A model generated the notes under the pieces. It saw only the letters and a program-made list of their open reading frames with translations. It was not told the origin of the DNA and did not search any database. Both the position numbers and the translations under genes were made by a program. Below are positions 50,449-59,238 of a DNA stretch of 64,000 nt, in pieces; the first letter of the stretch is position 1, and every line of letters begins with the position of its first letter. Origin of the DNA: Candidatus Rifleibacteriota bacterium (GTDB taxonomy: Bacteria; Muiribacteriota; Ozemobacteria; Ozemobacterales; Ozemobacteraceae); contig JANJUX010000025.1 in assembly GCA_024710355.1 (NCBI GenBank), positions 1 to 64,000 of the forward strand, given 5' to 3'.

Positions 50449-51451
50449 CTGAACCCCCGGTCAGGCGAACCAGTTCTGCGTAGACGGCTTCGGGTGGAAT
50501 TGCCAGCATGCAGGCGTGGTCATGCCGCGGGCAGGTTCGTTGTCGGCAGGGAGCAATCGGGCAGACGCCAGAAGCGGTAACCGCAGCAAAATTTGGGTTG
50601 AGCGGGCCGGTTCTGATCATGTCGGTAGGGCCGACCGGCACCACCGTAGGAGTCTGATACAGAGCTGCCAGATGCATCGTGCCGGAATCATTGGCAACCA
50701 GAGCTTCGGCACGGCTTAACAGACAGCCGAGTTCTCGCAGACTGGTGCGCCCGGCTGCACTGATCAAAGAAGCTCTTGAATTGCCGCAGATTTCGTCGAC
50801 GATGGTTTGTTCGGAAGCGCTGGCGGTAATGACTATCGGCAGCTTCATATTGGCGGCAACCAGATCGGCAAGGGCGGCGAAAAGCGCGGGCGGCCAGCGC
50901 TTGGCAGCGCCAAATGCTGCTCCCGGCGCCATGACCAGATACCGTGCCGGCAGGCCCAGTTTGGCTGCAAGATCTGCAAATTCAGTATCGGAGCAGCCAT
51001 ACTTTTTTAACGTCGGCCGGGTCATTTCGTTGCTCAGCCCGGCTTCGCGGCAAAGATCATAGTGCAGGTCGGCTTCGTGCATTTTTGTAAATTCGACAGG
51101 CTTGGCGAGAGCGCGATCGAGAAACAGACTGCGCCATTGCGCGGCGTAGCCGATACTGCCGGTCGTCCCGCAGGCTTTTGCCAGCATCGCTGCCCGCAGT
51201 GAGTCGGGCAACACGATTGCCCGCTCTGCGGCAAGCCGCCGCAGGGGGCGCAACTGTTTGAAAACCTCGTGCGGCCAGGCATTTGTGGCTATCGCATGAA
51301 CGTGCAGCGGCAATTCAAAAAGACTGTAGACTTCGGCGAGGTGTGGCCGGGTCACGACGTGGGTTTCGCCGGCCTGTGATGCGGCGACCAGTGCCGGTAG
51401 CGACATGATGATGTCACCCAGCCAGTTCAGGCCAATGACGATAATTTTCAT
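50438..51451 (-). CDS. Family 9 glycosyltransferase (WaaF-like)
   Basis: A 337-residue GT9, closest in style to heptosyltransferase II: IIVIGLNWLGDIIMSLPALV, VMAPGAAFGAAKRWPPALFA, and the binding loop VANDSGTMHLAALYQTPTVV, then VPVGPTDMIRTGPLNPNF. A C-terminal Cys set (CPIAPCRQRTCPRHDHAC) is typical of the family. It overlaps its upstream neighbour (four bases) and downstream neighbour (eleven bases). Likely extends the inner LPS core after waaA. Donor (ADP-heptose) is inferred from the family only. Confidence 0.9.
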   Translation of the reverse strand: MKIIVIGLNWLGDIIMSLPALVAASQAGETHVVTRPHLAEVYSLFELPLHVHAIATNAWPHEVFKQLRPLRRLAAERAIVLPDSLRAAMLAKACGTTGSIGYAAQWRSLFLDRALAKPVEFTKMHEADLHYDLCREAGLSNEMTRPTLKKYGCSDTEFADLAAKLGLPARYLVMAPGAAFGAAKRWPPALFAALADLVAANMKLPIVITASASEQTIVDEICGNSRASLISAAGRTSLRELGCLLSRAEALVANDSGTMHLAALYQTPTVVPVGPTDMIRTGPLNPNFAAVTASGVCPIAPCRQRTCPRHDHACMLAIPPEAVYAELVRLTGGSDAA

Positions 51452-52422
51452 AAAAATTTATTCAGAAAGGCGTAAATCTGCCCGGCCGTCTGTTCGGGGT
51501 CGAGATCACGGCAGGCAAAGTGCCCTTCCGGGCAACTGTCGTTCTGGCCATGCAGGCTGCAGGGTTTGCATGGCAGATCCTTCGAGAGCACGAGAACATT
51601 ATTGCCTGGTACCGGTGCAAAGCCAAGTGATGGGCAGGTCTGCATGAAAATAGCGGCGAGCGGCGTGTCGACACTGCGGGCAAGATGCATCGGGCCGGAA
51701 TCAGAAGAGATGACGGCGGCGGCATGCCTGATAATACCAGGTAGATGACGAAGCTCAAAGCGATTACGCAGGTCGAGATGCGGCCCGCAAACTTCAAGAG
51801 TCGACTTCGCGGTGCCGATCAAAGCAGTCGGCAACGGTGAATTTTTCTGCAGATGCTCGAGCATCTTCTGTTGCAGCTCTTTGCCTGGTTTTGAAGCCTC
51901 GGGGTGAATCAGAATATAGCGTTTCTTCTGCAAGCCCGCCGCCTCGGCAATTTTTTCGCATTCAAGCAGATATTCGTCGGTTAAAACCAGCAACGGATCA
52001 GGGGTCGTGATTTCGACGCCGCAGGTCTCGGCATATTTCTGCCAGACAGGTCTCTGATCGTAGAATCTCAATGGATACTGTCGACGCAGGGCCATGAATT
52101 GTTCGCCAAGCGTGCGTTTCTGGTAGCTGCGGGTGATCGGGGCATTGATGAGATTGCGCAGGGCGACGGTTGCCAGTTTTCCCTGTAGATCGAATACCGC
52201 TCCGGGGTTCAGCAATTTAAGTTCACGCGCGAGTCTGATCAGACTGCCGGTGCCCGAGAACAGATGAACTTTAGCGGGCAGAAACCCGGCCAGCTGTTGC
52301 CAGCGGCTGTTTACAACCAGATGCGTTTCGATGCCGCTTGCTGCCATAGCTCTCAGTGTCGGAACCGTCAGCAGAACATCGCCCATCGCATTCAGGCGTA
52401 GAACTATTTCGCAGTCAGACAT
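51448..52422 (-). CDS. Family 9 glycosyltransferase (heptosyltransferase I-like)
   Basis: A 324-residue GT9: EIVLRLNAMGDVLLTVPTLR, YILIHPEASKPGKELQQ, VISSDSGPMHLARSVDTPLA, and Cys motif CKPCSLHGQNDSCPEGHFAC. Being first after waaA it may attach the first heptose to Kdo. The ATG at 52422 overlaps the end of waaA by eight bases; an in-frame GTG upstream (52437) lies inside waaA. It overlaps the next GT9 gene by four. Confidence 0.88.
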   Translation of the reverse strand: MSDCEIVLRLNAMGDVLLTVPTLRAMAASGIETHLVVNSRWQQLAGFLPAKVHLFSGTGSLIRLARELKLLNPGAVFDLQGKLATVALRNLINAPITRSYQKRTLGEQFMALRRQYPLRFYDQRPVWQKYAETCGVEITTPDPLLVLTDEYLLECEKIAEAAGLQKKRYILIHPEASKPGKELQQKMLEHLQKNSPLPTALIGTAKSTLEVCGPHLDLRNRFELRHLPGIIRHAAAVISSDSGPMHLARSVDTPLAAIFMQTCPSLGFAPVPGNNVLVLSKDLPCKPCSLHGQNDSCPEGHFACRDLDPEQTAGQIYAFLNKFL

Positions 52423-53680
52423 GGGGCAGATAACCAAGTTGCTGCAGGCTGCTTACTGTTCGATGGCAGGCGCCTGCCATCGATTCGAGCACCTGCCGGG
52501 CGCGCGCACCCATCTCGGAATAGTTATCAGGCTGCTGCAGCCATAAGGTAATTGCCTGGCGCAGTTCCTCTGAATCTTTAACCGTTTTTATGGCACGGGC
52601 ACGGTTGAGAGCCATCATTTCGTAGCGGAAATTGAATGTGTGCGGGCCGGTGAGGGTCGGGCGGGCATAGGCCGCCGGTTCCATCAGATTGTGGCCGCCG
52701 CGTTTGATCAGGCTGCCGCCGACAAACACGAGCGAAGAAATCGCATAAAAATTGCGCAGCTCACCCATTGTATCTACCAGAATCACTCTGGCTGAGCTCG
52801 AAGCCCCTTCAGATACTTTAATAAATTCAATTTTTCTTTCCCGCAGCAGTTCTTCAACTTCATGAACCCTTTTAACATGCCTCGGGGCAATGATTACGGT
52901 TGCGTCCATTTTTTCCCAGAGAGGGTCGAGGGCGTCGAGAATCAGAGCTTCTTCGCCGGGATGCGTGCTGCCAAAACAGATCAGCTGCCTGCCGTCGATT
53001 ATGCCGTACTGTCGACGCAGAGCAGTCGTGTCGGGCAGCGATTCGGCGATATCATATTTGAAGCAGCCCAGCTGCCGCTGTCGCTCTTCTTTGATGCCAA
53101 GAATCTTGAAGCGGCGCTGATATTGCTTTTCCTGGGGAAAGGCGAACGCTATGCCGCTGACCGCTGATTCAAAGATCGGCCAGGCCAGCCGCATCATGCG
53201 TACGCTTTTTTCGTTGATGCGGCCATTGATAATGCCGTAAGGAACGCCTTTGCGGGCAAGGGTGTCGAGCAATAGCGGCCAGATTTCGGTTTCACTGATC
53301 AGCATTACTGTTGGCCTGACCCGCTCGATAAAAGGAATCGTGAAGGCGGGCAGTTCGATTGGCAGAAGCGTGGCAAACCCGCAGATTTCGTCTTTCTGCA
53401 GCTGTCTTAAGCCATCCATGGTGGTTGCAGTGCAGACAAGGCGTTGTCGGCCGTAGATATCTGCCAGTTCTTTGAGAAACGGTCGCAGGGTGATCACTTC
53501 GCCGAGCGAAGCGCCGTGAACCCAGATCGTGCCTTCGTCGGGGGCCTTGAAATCTTCGGGCAGCGTACCTTTGCGCAGGGCAAATTCATTTTTGTCGATA
53601 CGCCGGGGCGGAAACAGGTCGAGCAGTTCTACCACCGCCCGCAAAACCCACTGATACGTTTTCAGATACAGTTTTCCCAT
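52415..53680 (-). CDS. waaA: Kdo transferase (WaaA/KdtA)
   Basis: A 421-residue GT30. N-terminal helix and DEGTIWVHGASLGEVITLRP, where the family Glu catalytic region lies; MLISETEIWPLLL; GIINGRINEKSV; CFGSTHPGEEALILDAL; and VFVGGSLIKRGGHNLMEPAA. It attaches one or more Kdo residues to lipid A precursors at the inner membrane's cytoplasmic face. Sits between the acyltransferase gene (one base apart) and three GT9 genes. Whether it is mono- or bifunctional cannot be told. Confidence 0.95.
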   Translation of the reverse strand: MGKLYLKTYQWVLRAVVELLDLFPPRRIDKNEFALRKGTLPEDFKAPDEGTIWVHGASLGEVITLRPFLKELADIYGRQRLVCTATTMDGLRQLQKDEICGFATLLPIELPAFTIPFIERVRPTVMLISETEIWPLLLDTLARKGVPYGIINGRINEKSVRMMRLAWPIFESAVSGIAFAFPQEKQYQRRFKILGIKEERQRQLGCFKYDIAESLPDTTALRRQYGIIDGRQLICFGSTHPGEEALILDALDPLWEKMDATVIIAPRHVKRVHEVEELLRERKIEFIKVSEGASSSARVILVDTMGELRNFYAISSLVFVGGSLIKRGGHNLMEPAAYARPTLTGPHTFNFRYEMMALNRARAIKTVKDSEELRQAITLWLQQPDNYSEMGARARQVLESMAGACHRTVSSLQQLGYLPHV

Positions 53681-53681
53681 G

Positions 53682-54647
53682 TCAGTTCCTGTTTATATTA
53701 TCGCCTGCATCTGTCTCAGAAGTCAAAACAAGTTTTGCCCATTCGTTTTCGGGGGCGTCAGCAGGCTGGGTTTTCCAGCGTCGATGCAGCCAGAACCAGT
53801 TCTGTGGCTGCTGTCTGATTATCTCTTCGAGCCGGGCGGTAAAGTCGCTGGTCAGTTGCTGTTGCCCGCGAACATCGTTACTGTATCGCTCTGGATAAAT
53901 TGGTTGCCAGATTTTTATCAGATGCCGTCCGCCAAAGTCTGGGAAACAGGCCAGCGGAACAATGGGTGCGCCGGTTTTAAGTGCTATCTGCGCCGGCCCG
54001 GTCGGTGCCGAGGCCCAGCGTTTGAAAAATCTGACGAATATGCCCTGTTTACCGTTATCCTGGTCGATCATCAACGCCAGGATGTTGCCCTGACGCAGTG
54101 ATTTGAGTATTTCTCGAATGCCATAGCCCGAGTCGGTGGTTTTTGCGCCGTGCCGGCCGCGCATCTCTTCAAACCAGGCATCGACATAGGCGTTGTTCTG
54201 TCGACGCACTACCGTGGTGACCTTGAAATCATTGATTGCCAGCCAGGGTGGAATCAGTTCCCAGAGCCCGAAATGGCCGGAAACAATTATTGCCCCTTTG
54301 TGCCGGGCAAGCGCGGCTTTAAGATTATCGAGGCCCTCGACCCTGATTCTGCCATTAAGTTCTTCGTTGCTGAAAAATTTAAGACCAGCCATTTCAAAAG
54401 CATTGAGCAGAAAGCTTTCGAAAACCTGCCCGGCGAGCTTTTCGGCTGCCGGCCGGTTGATTTCGAGGTGTTCTTCAATGCGCTCGACAACCTGCCCGAA
54501 GCGCAGCCATGGCAGAGGTTTTGCAACTCCAGCGATGAAGCGGGCCAGGCGTTTTTTTCTACTGCTGCTCATGTCGGCGCATTTGCGCGCCAGAAGGTCG
54601 AGCAGAATCACCTGCAGGCGGTTGAACAGATTTTTGCAGCTGATCAT
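53682..54647 (-). CDS. LpxL-type lipid A acyltransferase
   Basis: A 321-residue membrane-associated acyltransferase of the LpxL/HtrB family. IVSGHFGLWELIPPWLAIND contains the catalytic HX4E, with YGIREILKSLRQGNILALMI and DQDNGKQGIFVRFFKRWAS forming the second conserved block with GRRG-type substitute. It adds a secondary acyl chain to Kdo-lipid A, consistent with waaA next door. ATGA overlap with the DUF362 gene upstream. LpxL versus LpxM cannot be decided. Confidence 0.9.
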   Translation of the reverse strand: MISCKNLFNRLQVILLDLLARKCADMSSSRKKRLARFIAGVAKPLPWLRFGQVVERIEEHLEINRPAAEKLAGQVFESFLLNAFEMAGLKFFSNEELNGRIRVEGLDNLKAALARHKGAIIVSGHFGLWELIPPWLAINDFKVTTVVRRQNNAYVDAWFEEMRGRHGAKTTDSGYGIREILKSLRQGNILALMIDQDNGKQGIFVRFFKRWASAPTGPAQIALKTGAPIVPLACFPDFGGRHLIKIWQPIYPERYSNDVRGQQQLTSDFTARLEEIIRQQPQNWFWLHRRWKTQPADAPENEWAKLVLTSETDAGDNINRN

Positions 54648-55819
54648 TTGCGTTTTCGCAGCCGGCGCTTAAGCCCACGCATTTTCAAACCAAGAGACAG
54701 CAGCGGACTTGATTTCATTTCAATGGCTTCGACCGGGCAAACTTCCATGCAGCAGAAGCACGAGATGCATTTCTGGCGGTCGAATTCGGCGCCCGCTGTC
54801 GAAATAGTTATCGCATCGGCCGGGCAGATTTTCTGACAGCGGCCGCATTTTATACAGGTGTCAGGCAGAAGAACCGGGCCTGCCCAGAGAAGCCGCCGCA
54901 TGAAATTGATGATGAAATCAGGTATCATCGAGATTGGCGGGGTTCCGGGCACCTGGTAATTTTTTATGGCTGCCGCTTCAGGCGGGCATCCGGCAAATTC
55001 GAGTTCATCGAAGCTTTTGGGGCCCCAGTTGAGCTGATTGCAGCGGCTCAGGGTCGGCACCGTTGCCGGATCCAGCCCAATCAGCCTGCAGAAACCGAGA
55101 TCGATGGTTACCGGCGATGTCGCAGCCAGAAGCACTTCGCTTTTGACTACCCGGCCACCGGCCGGGCCCTGGCCGTCCATGCTCTCGATGCCATCCATGA
55201 TGTTGAGGGTTACCGGAATCTGGTGGCCGAGATCGGCGATAAAATAAGCGAATTCTTCGGCCCGCGGAAATATCTTGTGCCATTGCGCTTTTGCCAAACC
55301 CGGAATAAGGCCGAAAAGGTTTTTGACTGCCCCGGTGATGCGGGTCAGATTGTGGGTTTTCATTTTTGGCAGATTGATGACCACGTCGGCAAGAAAAAGT
55401 GTTTTGACCAGGTGAACGGTGATTTCGCGGCCGTTTGAAAAAAATTTGACCGGCACTTTCGCATCGGTCTCAAAGCTGGTAAGCTGTGCGCCACTGTTGC
55501 GGGCCGCAGCTGCAAAACCGGTTTTTTCCCAGAATTCTTCGGTGCGACCAAACACGGCTGGCGGGCTGTCGCCGATCAAGACAGTCGCGCCAGCCTCGTG
55601 GCAAAGGCTCGCCACCGCTTCGATTACGGCAGGGTGAGTGGTTGCGGCCCGTTCAGGCTCTTTGCAGGTCAGCATGTTAGGTTTTATCAGCACCTTGTTG
55701 CCGCTTCTGACAAAAGCTTTGATGCCGCCAAGCGGCTCAAGAAGCTTGATGATCGCCTCTTTTACCTTTATCTGTTCGTAAGATGCACATTTTTGAATTG
55801 ATAGAGTTCTTGCCGACAT
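54644..55819 (-). CDS. DUF362 protein with C-terminal 2[4Fe-4S] ferredoxin domain
   Basis: A 391-residue protein. Residues ~30-290 are DUF362 (VLIKPNMLTCKEPERAATTH, LIGDSPPAVFGRTEEF, VVINLPKMKTHNLTRITGAV, GLIPGLAKAQWH), and residues ~315-370 carry CIKCGRCQKICPADAI and CISCFCCMEVCPVEAIE. The family is widespread in anaerobes, of unproven function. It lies in the LPS operon with no obvious redox step in LPS assembly known. A basic tail ends the protein. Overlap with lpxL (four bases) indicates co-translation. Confidence 0.88.
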   Translation of the reverse strand: MSARTLSIQKCASYEQIKVKEAIIKLLEPLGGIKAFVRSGNKVLIKPNMLTCKEPERAATTHPAVIEAVASLCHEAGATVLIGDSPPAVFGRTEEFWEKTGFAAAARNSGAQLTSFETDAKVPVKFFSNGREITVHLVKTLFLADVVINLPKMKTHNLTRITGAVKNLFGLIPGLAKAQWHKIFPRAEEFAYFIADLGHQIPVTLNIMDGIESMDGQGPAGGRVVKSEVLLAATSPVTIDLGFCRLIGLDPATVPTLSRCNQLNWGPKSFDELEFAGCPPEAAAIKNYQVPGTPPISMIPDFIINFMRRLLWAGPVLLPDTCIKCGRCQKICPADAITISTAGAEFDRQKCISCFCCMEVCPVEAIEMKSSPLLSLGLKMRGLKRRLRKRK

Positions 55820-55822
55820 GTC

Positions 55823-56830
55823 TTAATTTCCTGGATTCTGCTGTACAATCGGGTGATTGAGCAGGTGTTCGCGCGCCAGTGGTGGCGGCATCGGGCCTGA
55901 GCCTTCCTGTGGTTCCGAAGGCAGGGCTTTTATGAGCGGAAAGTCTGCATACGGCCGGCGCTGTAGAATCTGCCGCGGCCAGGGGGTAACTTCGAGACCT
56001 TCTTCGCGCTCGATGAGAATGCACTGGTTCAGATAGAGAATTTTAACCAGCATCTGGGCAAACGGAATATGACGGAACGATGCATAGACCGGGAAATGCA
56101 GGTCGCGCGGAAACTGAATCGGCACCTTGCCGCCGAGCGAAATTTTGCGCAGAATGAACTGAATGTCGTCACCGCGCGAAATAATTATTCCGGGCTTGTT
56201 CAGGCCTGGGTAGCGCAATGACAGGCGCTCGGGCACGCAAAGCTTCATGCGTTCGAGCACTTCGGTCCATTCTTCCCCGGATGGCTGTACCGGCAGTATC
56301 ATCAAAACCGGCCCGGCAAAGGCAAAGCGATGGTGAGGTGGCAGAATTTTTTTCAGCAGTTTCTGAACCGTGTCGCCATGATTGCCGGGAACAACTGCTC
56401 CGCCGGCCTGAAAGTGCATTATGGCCTGATAGCCGAAGCCGTGGGCGAGCAATTCGATTGCTTCCCAGAGTGCGATCGGGTGGCCGTAGAAAGACCAGTC
56501 CTTGTGAAATTTTGCTTTTTGCGGGGCGTTCAGGTAAATCTCGGCAAAACTGCGCGTCGAGGTGCGCTTGAACAACACGCTTTCGCGCCGGATCTCATCG
56601 ACATACCACTCATCATCGAGCCTGGTCTGGGGCATGGCGTGAAACCGCTGCGAATTATGATAAATCAGGGCGCGCGGGTTTTCTTTTGTGTAAAGAATCG
56701 CCCTGATTCTCGGTTCATCACCCTGAAGAACGGCATACTGAGCTCTGACGGACGAAACCGGCAGAACAATCAGAAGCAGCGCCAGCAGAATGCCTGGCGT
56801 CAGGCTTTTTTGCCGCTTACAGAAGGCCAT
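55823..56830 (-). CDS. Exported protein with STN-like region, unknown function
   Basis: A 335-residue protein with a hydrophobic export signal (LLALLLIVLPVSSVRAQ). Residues ~40-105 resemble the short PilP/type II secretion style domain (IRAILYTKENPRALIYHNSQ then DEIRRESVLFKR). Residues ~215-285 look like an STN (secretin/TonB short N-terminal) fold: IIISRGDDIQFILRKISLGG, VYASFRHIPFAQMLVKILYL, ILIEREEGLEVTPW. It could belong to a secretin-like envelope assembly, but no secretin domain is present. It overlaps asd by 14 bases. Confidence 0.6.
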   Translation of the reverse strand: MAFCKRQKSLTPGILLALLLIVLPVSSVRAQYAVLQGDEPRIRAILYTKENPRALIYHNSQRFHAMPQTRLDDEWYVDEIRRESVLFKRTSTRSFAEIYLNAPQKAKFHKDWSFYGHPIALWEAIELLAHGFGYQAIMHFQAGGAVVPGNHGDTVQKLLKKILPPHHRFAFAGPVLMILPVQPSGEEWTEVLERMKLCVPERLSLRYPGLNKPGIIISRGDDIQFILRKISLGGKVPIQFPRDLHFPVYASFRHIPFAQMLVKILYLNQCILIEREEGLEVTPWPRQILQRRPYADFPLIKALPSEPQEGSGPMPPPLAREHLLNHPIVQQNPGN

Positions 56831-57827
56831 GCTTTACCATTTCGGTGTAAATTTTTACGGCATTGGTGGCGGCACCGCGGCGCAGATTGTCGGCGACGAT
56901 CCACATATTGAAACCGTTATCGACCGAGGGGTCGACGCGCAGACGGCCGACAAAAACCTCGTCTTTGTCTTCGCAGGCGAGCGGAGTCGGGTAAACGGAT
57001 TTTGCCGGATCGTCGACGAGAACTACGTCTTCGGCCTTGCTGAGAATGTCTCTCACCTCGGCAAGCTGCATCGGTCGGGTAAGCTCGATGTTAACCGATT
57101 CGCTGTGGCAGTACATTACCGGCACCCGCACCGTGGTCGGGCAGACTCTGATGTCAGATTCGAGGATTTTGCAGGTTTCGCGCACCATTTTTTCTTCTTC
57201 GCGGTAGAGGCCGGAATCAAGCAATACGTCGATCTGAGGAATCAGGTTAAAAGCGATGGGATGCGGATAAACGCCGGTCGGAATTTCTTTGCCGGCGAGC
57301 ATGGCCTCGCTCTGCCTTTTGAGAATGTCGATCGCTTCAAGACCGGTGCCTGAAACAGACTGATAGGTGGCGACGACAATGCGCCTGATAGGGTTGATGC
57401 GGTGAATCGGCGCCAGAGCGACGATCATCTGAATCGTCGAGCAGTTCGGGTTGGCGATCAGCCCTTTATGATTTTTCAGGGCATGAAAATTTGCCTCGGG
57501 CACGACCAGCGGCACATCAGGGTTCATTCGGTGAGCGTTGGTGTTGTCGATAACGACGGCCCCGGCTTCAACCGCCTTCGGGCAGTATTTTACGCTGACT
57601 TCGGTGCCGGCAGAGAAAAATACGACATCTAGCCCCTTGAAACTGCTGTTTGCCAGGTCTTCTACGACGATGTCGCGGCCACGAAACGCGATTTTCTGAC
57701 CGGCACTGCGTTCAGAGGCGAAAAGTCTGATGCTTTTGATTTCTTTGAGGCGTTCATCGAGAACTTTGAGAATTTTAAGGCCTACGGCGCCGGTTGCGCC
57801 AACGATTCCGATGTTGTGACCGCTCAT
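56817..57827 (-). CDS. asd: Aspartate-semialdehyde dehydrogenase
   Basis: A 336-residue enzyme making aspartate semialdehyde for Lys, Met, Thr and diaminopimelate. NIGIVGATGAVGLKIL is the NADP motif; FFSAGTEVS; the nucleophile Cys in LIANPNCSTIQMIVALAPIH; QSVSGTGLEAID; and the base His in RVPVMYCHSESV. Length normal. It overlaps the unknown secreted gene upstream (four bases) and the STN-like gene downstream. Its place in an envelope operon may reflect peptidoglycan supply. Confidence 0.95.
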   Translation of the reverse strand: MSGHNIGIVGATGAVGLKILKVLDERLKEIKSIRLFASERSAGQKIAFRGRDIVVEDLANSSFKGLDVVFFSAGTEVSVKYCPKAVEAGAVVIDNTNAHRMNPDVPLVVPEANFHALKNHKGLIANPNCSTIQMIVALAPIHRINPIRRIVVATYQSVSGTGLEAIDILKRQSEAMLAGKEIPTGVYPHPIAFNLIPQIDVLLDSGLYREEEKMVRETCKILESDIRVCPTTVRVPVMYCHSESVNIELTRPMQLAEVRDILSKAEDVVLVDDPAKSVYPTPLACEDKDEVFVGRLRVDPSVDNGFNMWIVADNLRRGAATNAVKIYTEMVKHGLL

Positions 57828-58600
57828 TCTTCGTCTTTCTCCTGTTTCTGTTGTTCGGCTTGTTTCATTTCCTTATAAAACGACTTGATCCGGCCGGGTT
57901 TGTATTGCCTGGCTCTGATCAATTCTTCTTCGGTTGGTTCGCGGTCATGATCGACCGCCTGCGTTTCAGCACCGGAAACGGCGCCCGGTTTTTTCGCGAC
58001 CGTCGCCGGCCTGGCTGCTGCCTTATGACTGCCCGGAAACAGCAGTTTTTTGATTTCGATGGCGCGGTCAAACTGGGCTGATGAGAGGCTGGCAACCGGT
58101 ACTTTCGCGTTCGGTTCGCCGCCCTGGCTGAGTAGCTTTATCAGTTCTTCGCTCAGCGCTATTTTTTGTGCCAGACCGCCGATGCCTGCGAGCAGTTGCT
58201 GCTTTTCGTTGGCACCCGGACCGGCTGATAGCAGAGTTTCGAGTCGGCTTTTTTCACTTTTCAGCTGGTCGATGTTCTTAACTGAGGCTGAATATGAGTT
58301 TTCGAGTTCGCCTTCGGCAGCGGCGCGTTTTTCGAATTCGGCTTTGATTGCTTTTTCGCGCAATTTGCTGAAGTCGGGCAATTTGGGCTTGCCAAATGCA
58401 GAGCCAGGACCCCTTGAATTTGTCGATGGCTGGCCGGTTGCCGGGTCGACAGGTGCGGTTGGCTCGTTGAATCCGGCTTCTGTTGATTGTTTCCGCAATT
58501 CCACCTCTTCCATCCATGACGGAAACTTCGGCGGGTCAGCGAGAATCTGACCAGCAAAAAGAAGCAAAAACGCTGTCAGGTAAAGGTAATTTTTCAACAT
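57824..58600 (-). CDS. Exported coiled-coil-like protein of unknown function
   Basis: A 258-residue protein with a signal peptide (LYLTAFLLLFAGQILADP). The mature part is hydrophilic: a Pro/Gly/Ser linker near residue 50-70, a charged helical region (LREKAIKAEFEKRAAAEGEL... NIDQLKSEKSRLETLLSAGP), and a Lys/Glu-rich end (FYKEMKQAEQQKQEKDEE). No family recognised. It heads the ten-gene leftward operon asd-...-arfB, overlapping asd in ATGA fashion. Confidence 0.7.
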   Translation of the reverse strand: MLKNYLYLTAFLLLFAGQILADPPKFPSWMEEVELRKQSTEAGFNEPTAPVDPATGQPSTNSRGPGSAFGKPKLPDFSKLREKAIKAEFEKRAAAEGELENSYSASVKNIDQLKSEKSRLETLLSAGPGANEKQQLLAGIGGLAQKIALSEELIKLLSQGGEPNAKVPVASLSSAQFDRAIEIKKLLFPGSHKAAARPATVAKKPGAVSGAETQAVDHDREPTEEELIRARQYKPGRIKSFYKEMKQAEQQKQEKDEE

Positions 58601-58790
58601 GACAGATTTGTACCATAAAGCCTGTCATAAATGCAAAGCCTGCCACTACTTTTCGCGTGGTGACTTTCTGTATTTTGAAGAAAAGCCTGATTTTATTGCC
58701 GGATGTCTGAAAAACTGCCTTTGATGCCAATGCACAAGGTGCTTGCGAAAAGAATAGAAAAGATTATGCTTATTATTGAGGCAAGCAAAG

Positions 58791-59237
58791 ATGAAAAAAC
58801 GAAAGTTCCCTGAACAGGTGTTTTTCAGATTCAAAAACCCCTGCTATCTGAGAGCGATCAGAGACAACACTGAGATAATTGCCCGCCGGATGGGCTTTGA
58901 TGAAGATCAGGTATTTGAACTGGCCATGATCGTTGATGAGGCTTATGCAAATGCGGTCGAACATGGCAGTAGAATGGCAGGCGCGGCAGAACTCGAAGTC
59001 GAGTTTCTGATTTTTAAAGACAGGCTCGAAGTCTGTGTTAAAGACACTGGCTGCGGGTTTGATACCTCATGTGTCAAAATCCCGGCGAACCTGCGTTGTC
59101 TCAGCTCGACCCGCGGCCGTGGGCTCGGCCTGATCAGCATGCTTTCCGACAGCTACGAACTGACCTCGACTCCGGGTTCAGGCACTGTGCTGCGTCTGAT
59201 CAAATATCTCTGCGCCCAGCGCGAATTCGTTGCCTGA
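58791..59237 (+). CDS. RsbW-like serine kinase / HATPase-c protein
   Basis: A 148-residue GHKL ATPase domain without sensor domains. N-box: ELAMIVDEAYANAVEHGSRM; G1: VKDTGCGFDTSC; G2: TRGRGLGLISMLSD; then TPGSGTVLRLIKY. Such single-domain proteins act as anti-sigma factors or as kinases of STAS anti-anti-sigma proteins (RsbW, SpoIIAB). No STAS or partner gene is adjacent, so the regulated sigma factor is unknown. ATG at 58791 with GAGG nine bases before; an in-frame TTG at 58776 would add five residues. Confidence 0.88.
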   Translation: MKKRKFPEQVFFRFKNPCYLRAIRDNTEIIARRMGFDEDQVFELAMIVDEAYANAVEHGSRMAGAAELEVEFLIFKDRLEVCVKDTGCGFDTSCVKIPANLRCLSSTRGRGLGLISMLSDSYELTSTPGSGTVLRLIKYLCAQREFVA

Positions 59238-59238
59238 A

